NCBI GenBank assembly: GCA_030618925.1
Contig: JAUXCK010000068.1
Location: 1-10,056 of the forward strand
Reading direction: 5' to 3'
DNA: 10,056 bases
From: Desulfobacteraceae bacterium
GTDB taxonomy: Bacteria; Desulfobacterota; Desulfobacteria; Desulfobacterales; SURF-7
Below the pieces are notes generated by a model that did no database searches, was not told the DNA's origin, and saw only the letters and a list, made by a program, of their open reading frames with translations. Shown piece after piece: positions 1 through 6,561 of this stretch. The first letter of the stretch is position 1, and the number at the start of each line of letters is the position of its first letter. The translations under genes and the position numbers were made by a program.

Positions 1-84
1 ATCGAATATGGTATTCTATCTTTTTTTATAAGGGAACAAAGTAACACACAACACAAGCGCCTGCGCTTCACGACCGCCGGCTAC

Positions 85-136
85 ATTCGACGTTGGATGT
101 TGAGCGTTTCCCGCCGTGGCGGGATTCGACGTTCAA
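85..136. repeat. Short direct repeat flanking an imperfect palindrome
   Basis: The 10-mer ATTCGACGTT occurs twice, at 85-94 and 124-133. It flanks GGATGTTGAGCG and a GC-rich inverted repeat, CCCGCC-GT-GGCGGG, at 110-123. The style, alternating GACGTT/GATGTT words around a short palindrome, resembles intergenic dispersed repeats I associate with Desulfobacterota genomes. That family resemblance is from memory and only one copy is present here. No protein-coding potential was recognised in 1-162. Confidence 0.45.
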
Positions 137-144
137 GTTTTTTT
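100..144 (+). terminator. Possible intrinsic terminator: hairpin plus T-run
   Basis: TCCCGCC and GGCGGGA pair around a two-base GT centre (109-124), which in practice is a stem with a 4-base loop. Outer TTGA (100-103) and TCAA (133-136) could extend the pairing imperfectly. Seven T residues follow at 138-144. This would fit a rho-independent terminator for a plus-strand gene ending left of the window. The T-run lies about 14 bases from the strong inner stem, so the call depends on the weak outer pairing. It may instead be just part of the repeat. Confidence 0.3.
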
Positions 145-207
145 CTGTAAATTCTGAATTCTTTGGATCACACTCTTGGAGAAAAAGCTCCTTATAAGGG
201 CAAACCA

Positions 208-822
208 ATGCCGTGTTCTCTGGAGTTGGATTTTTTTACTAACACAATCTCACAACCGGATAAGATGCAACTCTCTCCTGACGCCTCACCTGTGGTTAGA
301 CCCGTCAAGACCCGGAACACACCCGAACTCGGGCCTGTCTCCGTGATGGCGGCAACCACACCTGATTTCCAATTGCTGAAAGGTCTCATGGGTTTTGAAG
401 ACCAGGGCAACCGGCATCTCTACACTGCCAACCTTGCTGTTGGATCCGGCCGAATAGCCGGCATGTCCCTGTGCGGACCCTTTATCGGTGCGCCTTATGG
501 AGCCATGATCCTGGAAACGCTTGTCGCTTGGGGGGTTACCCGGATTGTTTTTATGGGATGGTGCGGTGCCATATCGAAAGACGTCCACATCGGTGACATA
601 ATTGTTCCTGTTGGTGCATTGGTGGACGAGGGGACTTCTCTTCACTACCTACGAGAGACAATGGATATTGTCCCACCGTCGAATCTTATCCTGGAACAGA
701 CGCGGCAAACGTATCTCCGGACGCACAATCAATACCGAAAAGTGCACCAATATATCCGGCAGGAATCGACTCCATATCTTCCATTTGATCGGCATGCATG
801 CGCACAACACGACCGATCCTGA
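208..822 (+). pseudogene. Nucleoside (uridine) phosphorylase, 3'-truncated
   Basis: Family: PNP/UDP phosphorylase superfamily, which splits nucleosides with phosphate in cytosolic salvage. Visible motifs are GPFIGAPYGAM (about residues 90-100 from the ATG), GWCGAIS with the phosphorylase glycine core, and GDIIVPVGALVDEGTSLHY. I chose the ATG at 208 (AGGG about 8 bases upstream); an in-frame TTG at 163 would add 15 residues. Phosphorylase-like sequence stops near position 700, after roughly 165 residues. The frame then reads antisense through an EF-G gene to the stop at 820-822, giving a meaningless tail of about 38 residues. The C-terminal part, including the superfamily's conserved Met-Glu region that contacts the ribose, is absent. 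The product is therefore very unlikely to be active. The remaining reading frame is intact, so the break is recent or an assembly artefact. Confidence 0.75.
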
Positions 823-1867
823 CTTTTTTTCCACTTCGCACATTGTAAATCGTGGCGCCTTTGGCAAGGGTCCCCTGATATACCCGGATATAGGTCAACT
901 GGCCATACTTGCCGTCTTCCAGTTTAAAGGCCAGGGCCACAACCGGCTCATCAGAATCACTCAACAGCAGAACAGGTGTTTCTTCATTGTTCATCTCAAG
1001 GGCTTCATTCTCCACATCAGAGGGGCAGGGCAGGAGATGGGTAATGCCGTCGAGAAGCGGCTGAACCCCTTTATTCTTATAGGCGGATCCCATAAAAACC
1101 GGTGTGATGTCACGCGTCAGGGTTCCTTTCCGGATCGCCTGCAGCAGGAGATCGTCGGATATGTCTTTGTCCTCCAGGACCGCTTCAACCAGGTCATCTG
1201 AAAAAAGGGATGCTTGATCGATGAGTTCTTCTCTTTTTATTTGCGCTTCTGCAAGAAGGTCCGGTGGGATGTCATCCACGCGGATGTTTTCTCCATTTTC
1301 TCCTTCAAAATAGACCGCTTTCATGGAGACCAGGTCTACAATCCCTTCATGGTCTACCTCGAGGCCAATGGGAATCTGCATGGCAACCGCGTTGTGGCCC
1401 AGCTTTTCATTCAGCTGATCGATGACCCTGAAAGGATTGGCGCCGATGCGGTCGCATTTGTTGACAAAAGCGATGCGCGGTATTTTGTATCGTTTCATCT
1501 GCTGATCGACAGTGATGGACTGGGACTGAACGCCGCCAACGGCGCACAGCACAAGCACTGCGCCGTCCAGCACCCGGAGAGATCGTTCTACCTCGATGGT
1601 AAAATCCACATGACCCGGGGTGTCGATAATATTGATTTCATGGTCCTGCCATTCACAGAAAGTCGCTGCAGACGCAATGGTGATGCCCCGTTCTTTCTCG
1701 AGTTCCATGGAATCCATCGTTGCACCCACGCCATCTTTTCCTTTAACGTCATGAATGGCGTGTATTCGTTTTGTATAAAAAAGTATCCTCTCGGTCAGCG
1801 TGGTTTTTCCAGAGTCAATGTGCGCGCTGATACCGATGTTTCTGAGCAGTTGAATATCGTGTTTCAT
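686..1867 (-). pseudogene. fusA: Elongation factor G, mtEFG1/spdEFG1-like, truncated
   Basis: EF-G is the ribosomal translocation GTPase. The N-terminal GTPase domain is complete: AHIDSGKT (15-22, P-loop), RGIT (60-63), DTPGH (82-86), NKCD (136-139) and GSA (260-262). Domain II follows (about 300-387). EF-G similarity ends at GDTF (384-387, codons ending at 707), then a foreign tail AASVPG and stop. Domains III, IV and V, about 300 residues needed for translocation, are missing. Wording such as KGKDGVGATMDSMELEKERGIT, and TIEVERSLRVLDGAVLVLCAV, is that of mitochondrial EFG1 and the related spdEFG1 of spirochaetes, planctomycetes and deltaproteobacteria. The start has AAGGA 9 bases upstream and AGAGAGG touching the ATG. 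The gene lies 54 bp downstream of the Nudix gene on the same strand. No internal frameshifts or stops are seen. Confidence 0.85.
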
Positions 1868-1921
1868 CCTCTCTTTTCCTTTAGCTTTTATTTTTTTGAG
1901 TATGTGGGGCTTTTGTTGATG

Positions 1922-2356
1922 TCATGACAAAGGGAATATTCTATTTTTCGGGTCCCCGTTTTTATAACGGAAATAATCATTGATAATTCTATTGTGGTCA
2001 AAAACAATCGGATGGGGCAGATTGGACCGTGTAAATATCCCCAGGTTTTTAGCATCATCCGCTGCTTTTGGCGACCCCACGGCCTTTGCAATGAAAATCG
2101 TCGACACTGAGTGGTGGCGCGGGTCACGTGTTGGGTCTGAATAGGTCTGAAATTGCTCCTCAAGGGTGACGACAAGGGAAGTTTCCTCCCTTGCCTCTCT
2201 TCTGGCCGATGCTTCCAGAGTTTCTCCGTAATCTACAAATCCGCCTGGAAGCGCCCACCCATAAGGCGGATTTAATCTTTCAATCAAGACAATACCGTCA
2301 TTCATCTCTATAATAATGTCGACCGTTAACAGCGGATTTTTAAAGTTATGACTCAT
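1922..2356 (-). CDS. Nudix hydrolase, ADP-ribose pyrophosphatase-like
   Basis: A 144-residue protein, a normal length for a single Nudix domain. The Nudix box runs G39 to L61: GFVDYGE, then seven residues, then REAREETSL. It matches GX5EX7REUXEEXGU except that Ser60 replaces the usual Gly. The metal-binding REXXEE core (R53, E54, E57, E58) is intact. The preceding PPYGWALPGG and the downstream DPRHHSVSTIFIA (78-90) are typical of the ADP-ribose/NADH pyrophosphatase type, which hydrolyses nucleoside diphosphates linked to another moiety in the cytosol. The substrate itself is inferred. The gene starts 7 bp after the AOR stop codon and has no clear Shine-Dalgarno sequence of its own, so coupled translation within the AOR operon is likely. 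Confidence 0.85.
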   Translation of the reverse strand: MSHNFKNPLLTVDIIIEMNDGIVLIERLNPPYGWALPGGFVDYGETLEASARREAREETSLVVTLEEQFQTYSDPTRDPRHHSVSTIFIAKAVGSPKAADDAKNLGIFTRSNLPHPIVFDHNRIINDYFRYKNGDPKNRIFPLS

Positions 2357-2363
2357 TTGTCAA

Positions 2364-4223
2364 TTATAACTCTTTCAGGTCCAGTTCTTTCAGAAGGCTG
2401 CGGGATGGGGTCCCTGTTTTTCTGTCCCATCCCCATTCTTCAAAATAATCTCCGATCATCTGTTCAGCATCTTCCCGTGCAAGCGGCTCATCTGTAAGAT
2501 AATTTTTGAACCCGGGTGTATTGAACCAGCTTTCAGGGGGTGCCTCATCATTTTCGGCGAATCCTTCCCTGAGATTGGCGATTCTCAGCAAGGTCCATAC
2601 CCTGTCGACCCTCTGCCTGAGGTCCGGGAGGCTGGTTTGGATACCGGTGACGGTCTCATAAAATTCGGCACACAATTCGGCGTTGTAGAATCGATTTATG
2701 GCAGCCCGGGCGCAAATACCAAGCGATCCAAGGAGTGTAAACCACCTGTGCGAGTATTTAAGCAGTTTCCCCACTTCGAGCCCCTGCTGTTGATCAGGGG
2801 AACCGTATCCGGGAAGAATTCGCTTGATGTCCTCTTGGGGAACCCCCATGCGGGTCAGGTGCTTTGGAAAGACCGCGAGGGGTCGCCTGGCAAAATAGGT
2901 GGGGGATCCGCCCGAGCCCACATGCGGCCCTCTGGGATCCAGAATCTGACCCAGCTCCATGGTGCCGAAAAGATTCCAGGGCAGGGCGGAATTCGGCCCC
3001 GCGTAAGGGTGCATCCCTTTGACCAGAGCAGGGGACAGTTTTTCCGCTTCTTTACCGAACGTGTCTATTATGTTTTTGAATCCACCCGCCAGAACATCGC
3101 CAAAGCCATCCCGAAAACTTATTTTCCTGGCCCACTCTTCCATGGAGTGAAGGGAATCCAGGGCAATTTCTGATCCCGGCAGATCCCGGGGAATGACTCC
3201 ATTGTCCAAAAGAGACCTGACAAATCCCATTATGCCGAAGAATTCGAACATGTCCAGTCCGTAGGCATCGATGGTGGCCATGCATTTTACGGATTCACGA
3301 TAGTCCTTGAACCCGTATAATACGGGCGTGTAAAGGTTTATGACCGAACTGGTGTGTTTGGTCAAGCCCTTAAATTCTCCATCCGGTATCTCAACAAGGT
3401 CTTTGCATCCAATAGGGCAGGACACACAGGCCATGCGTCTTTTTTTCATACCGAAATATTCTTCTTTTGGGATCATGGGAAAGGATTTAACCAATCCCAG
3501 ATCCTGCCACTCTTTCAGGTAAGGGTATTCGCGTATGGTCTTGAGAAAACTTTTGGTCAGGGATTTGTATCTTTTTCTGTCTGCGACTTTGATGCCCCGG
3601 GTACCCCTGACCATAACGGCCTTGAGATTTTTTGAACCAAAGACTGCACCCAGGCCGCCCCTGCCCAGGGTGGAGATCCTATCAACAAACGCCATTGAAA
3701 ACGGGACCCGGTTTTCTCCTGCCTGCCCGATGCTCAGAACACCGATCCGGTCCTCATATTTTTTTCGCAGAACCGCGTCTGCTTCTTCCACCCCGAGTCC
3801 CCACAAATCACCTGCAGGGCATATCTCTACATCGTCGTCTATGATTTTTAGATAGACCGGCTGATCCGCCCGGCCCTTGATAACAATATGATCAAATCCT
3901 GCGTTTTTAAACAAGTATCCGAAATTGGCGCCTCCGGCGCCGCACCAGCCGATTGTGTTGCTGGTGGGCAGTTTTGATACCGCGTAAACTCTTGATGAAG
4001 AGGGAAGACTCGTCCCCACAAGGGGGCCTGCACCCAAAACAACAGGGTTCTCAGGAGACAGCGCGTCGGTCCCCGGCTTGATTTCATCGTAGGCCAGCCT
4101 TATTGTAAGGCCCAGGCCACCGATGTATTTTTCTGCAAGTGCAGCATCAAGAGGTTCTATCGTTATTTTTCTATGGGTCAGGTCAACATGGAGAATGCTT
4201 CCTGAAAAGCCGCCCCTGATCAT
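2364..4223 (-). CDS. Tungsten aldehyde:ferredoxin oxidoreductase family protein
   Basis: A 619-residue AOR-family enzyme of full length. The family uses a tungsten bis-pterin centre and one [4Fe-4S] cluster to oxidise aldehydes or, in BamB, to reduce benzoyl-CoA. Seen here: N-terminal GGLGLTIRLAYDE (35-47), GRGGLGAVFGSKNLKA (187-202), cluster cysteines C266, C269 and C273 in CVSCPIGC, and C504 as probable fourth ligand in GSLGIC (499-504). The first pterin motif DXXGLD is intact as DAYGLD (319-324). The second, DSLGLC in Pyrococcus AOR, reads GSLGIC. DPRGPH lies at 429-434. There is no signal peptide, so it is probably cytosolic. Its ATG overlaps the ferredoxin stop codon by 4 bases (ATGA), indicating translational coupling. 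The substrate is unknown; neighbours suggest electrons pass via the ferredoxin to the HdrD-like protein. Confidence 0.92.
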   Translation of the reverse strand: MIRGGFSGSILHVDLTHRKITIEPLDAALAEKYIGGLGLTIRLAYDEIKPGTDALSPENPVVLGAGPLVGTSLPSSSRVYAVSKLPTSNTIGWCGAGGANFGYLFKNAGFDHIVIKGRADQPVYLKIIDDDVEICPAGDLWGLGVEEADAVLRKKYEDRIGVLSIGQAGENRVPFSMAFVDRISTLGRGGLGAVFGSKNLKAVMVRGTRGIKVADRKRYKSLTKSFLKTIREYPYLKEWQDLGLVKSFPMIPKEEYFGMKKRRMACVSCPIGCKDLVEIPDGEFKGLTKHTSSVINLYTPVLYGFKDYRESVKCMATIDAYGLDMFEFFGIMGFVRSLLDNGVIPRDLPGSEIALDSLHSMEEWARKISFRDGFGDVLAGGFKNIIDTFGKEAEKLSPALVKGMHPYAGPNSALPWNLFGTMELGQILDPRGPHVGSGGSPTYFARRPLAVFPKHLTRMGVPQEDIKRILPGYGSPDQQQGLEVGKLLKYSHRWFTLLGSLGICARAAINRFYNAELCAEFYETVTGIQTSLPDLRQRVDRVWTLLRIANLREGFAENDEAPPESWFNTPGFKNYLTDEPLAREDAEQMIGDYFEEWGWDRKTGTPSRSLLKELDLKEL

Positions 4224-4462
4224 TTGTCAACCTCCTTTTCGTTTTTTTGCATTGCATCATAAAAGCAGTGATCAACACATATTCCGCATTGATTGCACTC
4301 CTCGGTAAAGTGAATTGTGCATTCGCCTGAATTTGAGATAAAGACCTGGATCTTGGACAATAAAGGGTTAAACGCTTTTGAGGTCAGATCCGAACAGGCC
4401 AGTTGGCACCTCAGGCAGCCGGTGCATTTTTCCGTATACACCTGGATATCATACTTTCCCAT
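4220..4462 (-). CDS. Two-cluster [4Fe-4S] ferredoxin partner of the AOR
   Basis: An 80-residue protein with two cysteine sets: C13, C16, C19, C23 (CTGCLRCQLAC) and C56, C59, C62, C66 (CNQCGICVDHC). Each binds a [4Fe-4S] cluster. The usual Pro after the last cysteine of each set is missing (CSD, CFY), and C48 is an additional cysteine. I chose the ATG at 4462, with AAGGAA about 9 bases upstream. The open frame extends upstream to 4552, but that would overlap the preceding gene and add non-ferredoxin sequence. It sits 16 bp after the HdrD-like gene and overlaps the AOR gene by 4 bases. The probable role is electron carrier or bound subunit between the tungsten enzyme and the HdrD-like protein. 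Confidence 0.9.
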   Translation of the reverse strand: MGKYDIQVYTEKCTGCLRCQLACSDLTSKAFNPLLSKIQVFISNSGECTIHFTEECNQCGICVDHCFYDAMQKNEKEVDK

Positions 4463-4478
4463 ATGTCTGGTTCCTTTC

Positions 4479-5459
4479 CTATATCTCGCCCAATGCCATT
4501 CGCGCAATATCACCGAGGAAGATGACCTGCATGTTATGCTCAGCGGCAACACCTGACAGGCTGTGCATGCAGATGGGGCAAAGCATTACCATTGCAGTTG
4601 CACCTGCGTTTTTGGCATCAAGAATATTTTTTTCCTGATCCGGTTTTGGATCGCCCATGTTGAGCATTAATTTGACGCCCGCACAACATAAGGCATTTTT
4701 TCTGTCATACGTGCGTTCAACCCTCTTTACGCCCGCAAGTTCAAAGAGTTCATCAATAAAGTGTTCTTTTTCCGGTGTATGCCTTGAGGCACAGGGACGC
4801 TGATAGGCGATTTTCATATTCAGAGGTTTAATCCGGTCCTTGTTTGATCCAAGATATTCCACGAGGTATTCAGAAAGATGAATCGGCCGGAAGGGGACAT
4901 CTATCCCGTAATCGGGAGCCAGTTTCGCAAGCATGGCGTAGCAATCATCATGGAAACAGACAACTTCTTTGGCACCAGACAGGGCCAGCCGGTCCACAAA
5001 TGCCTTTGCATGTTTCCGTTGAATGCTTTCGGCACATGCGTGACTGAACAATACATAACAAAAATAAGGCCTGCCGCCCACCCGGGGAAGGTCATACAAT
5101 TCCCCCTGGAGCAAATGCGCATCGGTTTTCCCGAACACACATTCAGACATTATCCGGTCAACCGGCGGGGTTGGGTTCAGGGTGCCGGTGAATTCATACC
5201 CTGCCTCCAGGGCATCGATGGACTCCCTGGGAACCCGGGCATGTTTTTCCTGGAGCGTTGCGATCAGGTCAAAAGGATTTGCGTTCTCCGGGCATTTTTC
5301 GTTACAGGCATAGCATGTGATGCATTGGTCAACCGCAGGTGTGTGCGTGCCCGCCATCATTTTTTCCATCCACTCCACTGCCTGTTCACTGTCAACCGTC
5401 ATCCAGTCACAGTCCGTCAGACAGTCACCGCACAGGTTGCATAGATCCGGGTTAAACAT
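4479..5459 (-). CDS. HdrD/BamD-like iron-sulfur protein with CCG domain
   Basis: A 326-residue soluble protein. The N-terminus has two [4Fe-4S] motifs: C7, C10, C13, C17 (CNLCGDCLTDC) and C46, C49, C52, C56 (CITCYACNEKC). The C-terminal half has an intact cysteine-rich CCG domain: C223, then C258-C259 after 34 residues, then C294 and C297 after another 34. This is the pattern that binds the noncubane Fe-S cluster in heterodisulfide reductase HdrB/HdrD and in related redox proteins. The preceding repeat of this domain (about 131-200) looks degenerate, retaining only C142, C168 and C173 near the expected positions. It is the first gene behind the promoter at 5536-5564, with GGAGG six bases before the ATG. 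It probably exchanges electrons with the ferredoxin and AOR encoded next. The true partner, thiol/disulfide or larger complex, is not evident. BamD of class II benzoyl-CoA reductase has a similar layout. Confidence 0.88.
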   Translation of the reverse strand: MFNPDLCNLCGDCLTDCDWMTVDSEQAVEWMEKMMAGTHTPAVDQCITCYACNEKCPENANPFDLIATLQEKHARVPRESIDALEAGYEFTGTLNPTPPVDRIMSECVFGKTDAHLLQGELYDLPRVGGRPYFCYVLFSHACAESIQRKHAKAFVDRLALSGAKEVVCFHDDCYAMLAKLAPDYGIDVPFRPIHLSEYLVEYLGSNKDRIKPLNMKIAYQRPCASRHTPEKEHFIDELFELAGVKRVERTYDRKNALCCAGVKLMLNMGDPKPDQEKNILDAKNAGATAMVMLCPICMHSLSGVAAEHNMQVIFLGDIARMALGEI

Positions 5460-5464
5460 GACCT

Positions 5465-5470
5465 TCCTCC
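5465..5470 (-). promoter_or_regulatory. Ribosome binding site of the HdrD-like gene
   Basis: On the minus strand GGAGG is followed by AAGGTC and the ATG at 5459. This strong Shine-Dalgarno match fixes the start of the first operon gene. Confidence 0.75.
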
Positions 5471-5501
5471 ATAATTAGTTTTCATCACAGACGTGCCCAC
5501 A

Positions 5502-5514
5502 CCCGATTGTCGGG
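5502..5514 (-). promoter_or_regulatory. Small hairpin in the operon leader
   Basis: CCCGA-N3-TCGGG forms a perfect 5-bp stem with a 3-base loop. It lies within the predicted leader of about 70 bases between the promoter and the HdrD-like start codon. No T-run follows on the transcribed strand, so it is not a terminator. A regulatory role is possible but unsupported. Confidence 0.3.
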
Positions 5515-5535
5515 GTATCTTCAGATGTTGAACGG

Positions 5536-5564
5536 ATTATGGCCCAAAGGGAAGTGGGTGTCAA
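5536..5564 (-). promoter_or_regulatory. Sigma70-type promoter for the HdrD-Fd-AOR operon
   Basis: Reading the minus strand, a perfect -35 TTGACA (5564-5559) is followed by exactly 17 bases and the -10 CATAAT (5541-5536), five of six matches to consensus. Transcription would start near 5529, leaving a leader of about 70 bases before the HdrD-like ATG at 5459. The position, orientation and spacing all fit. No operator was recognised. Confidence 0.75.
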
Positions 5565-5604
5565 GACGGGGTGTCATTAAAACTATGGGTCAGTTCCAAA
5601 TCCC

Positions 5605-5676
5605 GATTATGATTACGATCAGGATTAAGATTACGATTAAGAGTATGATTAAGAGTATGATTACGATTGAGAGATA
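5605..5676 (+). repeat. Degenerate GATTAN hexamer tandem repeat
   Basis: About twelve head-to-tail hexamers: GATTAT, GATTAC, GATCAG, GATTAA, GATTAC, GATTAA, GAGTAT, GATTAA, GAGTAT, GATTAC, GATTGA, GAGATA. The GAGTAT-GATTAA pair is itself partly duplicated, suggesting slippage of a 12-base unit. It lies between the divergent HdrD-like operon promoter and the metallophosphoesterase gene. A 73-codon frame passes through it, but its product is only an Ile/Lys/Met repeat, so I regard the tract as non-coding. Confidence 0.85.
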
Positions 5677-5739
5677 CCCATTGCGTCATATAAATTTTGG
5701 GCGTAAACCAATGCACCTGTTGAATTAAAGGATTAATTA

Positions 5740-5770
5740 TTGACTAAGCGCTTTTTGCCTGTAACAGTAT
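5740..5770 (+). promoter_or_regulatory. Weak candidate promoter for the metallophosphoesterase
   Basis: TTGACT (5740-5745) is a good -35, but the best -10 options, TAACAG (5762) or CAGTAT (5765), match only three of six bases, with spacings of 16 or 19. This is the only -35-like element close to the gene. Confidence 0.25.
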
Positions 5771-5795
5771 TGAAAGAGATGGGGGGAGGGGTTGA

Positions 5796-6554
5796 ATGCG
5801 AATACATGCGATTTCAGACATTCATGTTGATTACCCGGAAAACAGGAGGTGGCTTCACAACCTGTCCATGCAGGACTATCAGGAGGACACGCTTATTCTT
5901 GCAGGAGATATAACGGACATTGTCCCTCTGTTTGCAGAAGCCCTGGAATCCCTGAAAAAACGGTTTCAGGAAGTGTTGTTTGTTCCGGGGAACCATGACC
6001 TCTGGGTGCATCGCAATGACAGTCCGGATTCTCTAACGCATTTTTACAATATTGTTAAACTGGCAGGTCAGTACGGTGTCCACACGGGACCGGTTCATTT
6101 TGGATCATTATCCATCGTCCCGCTGTTTGGATGGTATGATTATTCTTTTGGGGAACCATCGGAGCAGATACTGGACCTTTGGATGGATTTTTCAGCATGC
6201 CGGTGGCCTGACGGTCTTGATGAAAAAAAAATTACGCAATTGTTCATTGCACTGAATAACGGATCTGTACCTGTTGAGAATCAGACCCTTATTTCATTTT
6301 CTCATTTTTTACCCCGAATAGACCTTATGCCGTCGGCCATCCCTGTAGAAAAAAGGATTCTGTACCCTGTACTCGGCACATCGCTTCTGGAACAGCAGAT
6401 CAGAACACTGGGTTCAGATATCCATGTTTATGGTCATAGTCACGTGAACATGAATATGGAAAAAGAGGGTATTACATATATCAATAATGCGTTCGGTTAT
6501 CCCAGCGAGACCGGGATATCGAAAAAGAAACTATGCTGTATTTTTGAATGCTGA
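5796..6554 (+). CDS. Calcineurin-like metallophosphoesterase
   Basis: A 252-residue cytosolic protein with the complete metal-binding set of the calcineurin-like phosphoesterase superfamily: D8 and H10 (SDIH), D38 (AGDITD), N66-H67-D68 (PGNHD), H170 (SFSHFLP), and H214 and H216 (GHSH). Such enzymes use two metal ions to hydrolyse phosphomono- or diesters; the substrate cannot be told. A middle segment rich in aromatics, LFGWYDYSFGEP (110-121), is the probable specificity region. The start is well supported by a GGGGGAGGGG Shine-Dalgarno tract ending six bases before the ATG. The gene stands alone on the plus strand between two minus-strand operons and converges on the permease gene with a gap of only 7 bp and no visible terminator. 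Confidence 0.88.
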   Translation: MRIHAISDIHVDYPENRRWLHNLSMQDYQEDTLILAGDITDIVPLFAEALESLKKRFQEVLFVPGNHDLWVHRNDSPDSLTHFYNIVKLAGQYGVHTGPVHFGSLSIVPLFGWYDYSFGEPSEQILDLWMDFSACRWPDGLDEKKITQLFIALNNGSVPVENQTLISFSHFLPRIDLMPSAIPVEKRILYPVLGTSLLEQQIRTLGSDIHVYGHSHVNMNMEKEGITYINNAFGYPSETGISKKKLCCIFEC

Positions 6555-6561
6555 CTGTCGT

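Noticed and set aside
163..207. TTG start for the phosphorylase at 163
   Set aside because: The ATG at 208 has a better-placed AGGG, and the extra 15 residues show no family similarity.
1214..1927. Long plus-strand open frame of 237 codons opposite EF-G
   Set aside because: It is antisense to clearly conserved EF-G sequence and has no recognisable domain.
1957..1971. CCGTT-N5-AACGG inverted repeat as a terminator for the Nudix gene
   Set aside because: It lies inside the Nudix coding region and has no following T-run on the transcribed strand.
4463..4552. Upstream-extended start of the ferredoxin
   Set aside because: It would overlap the HdrD-like gene extensively and add non-ferredoxin residues; the ATG at 4462 has its own AAGGAA.
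5605..5676. CRISPR-like array
   Set aside because: The units are contiguous six-base repeats without spacers.
5507..5728. Open frame of 73 codons across the hexamer repeat
   Set aside because: It starts at a TTG without a ribosome binding site, and its middle is simply the translated GATTAN repeat; no family resemblance.
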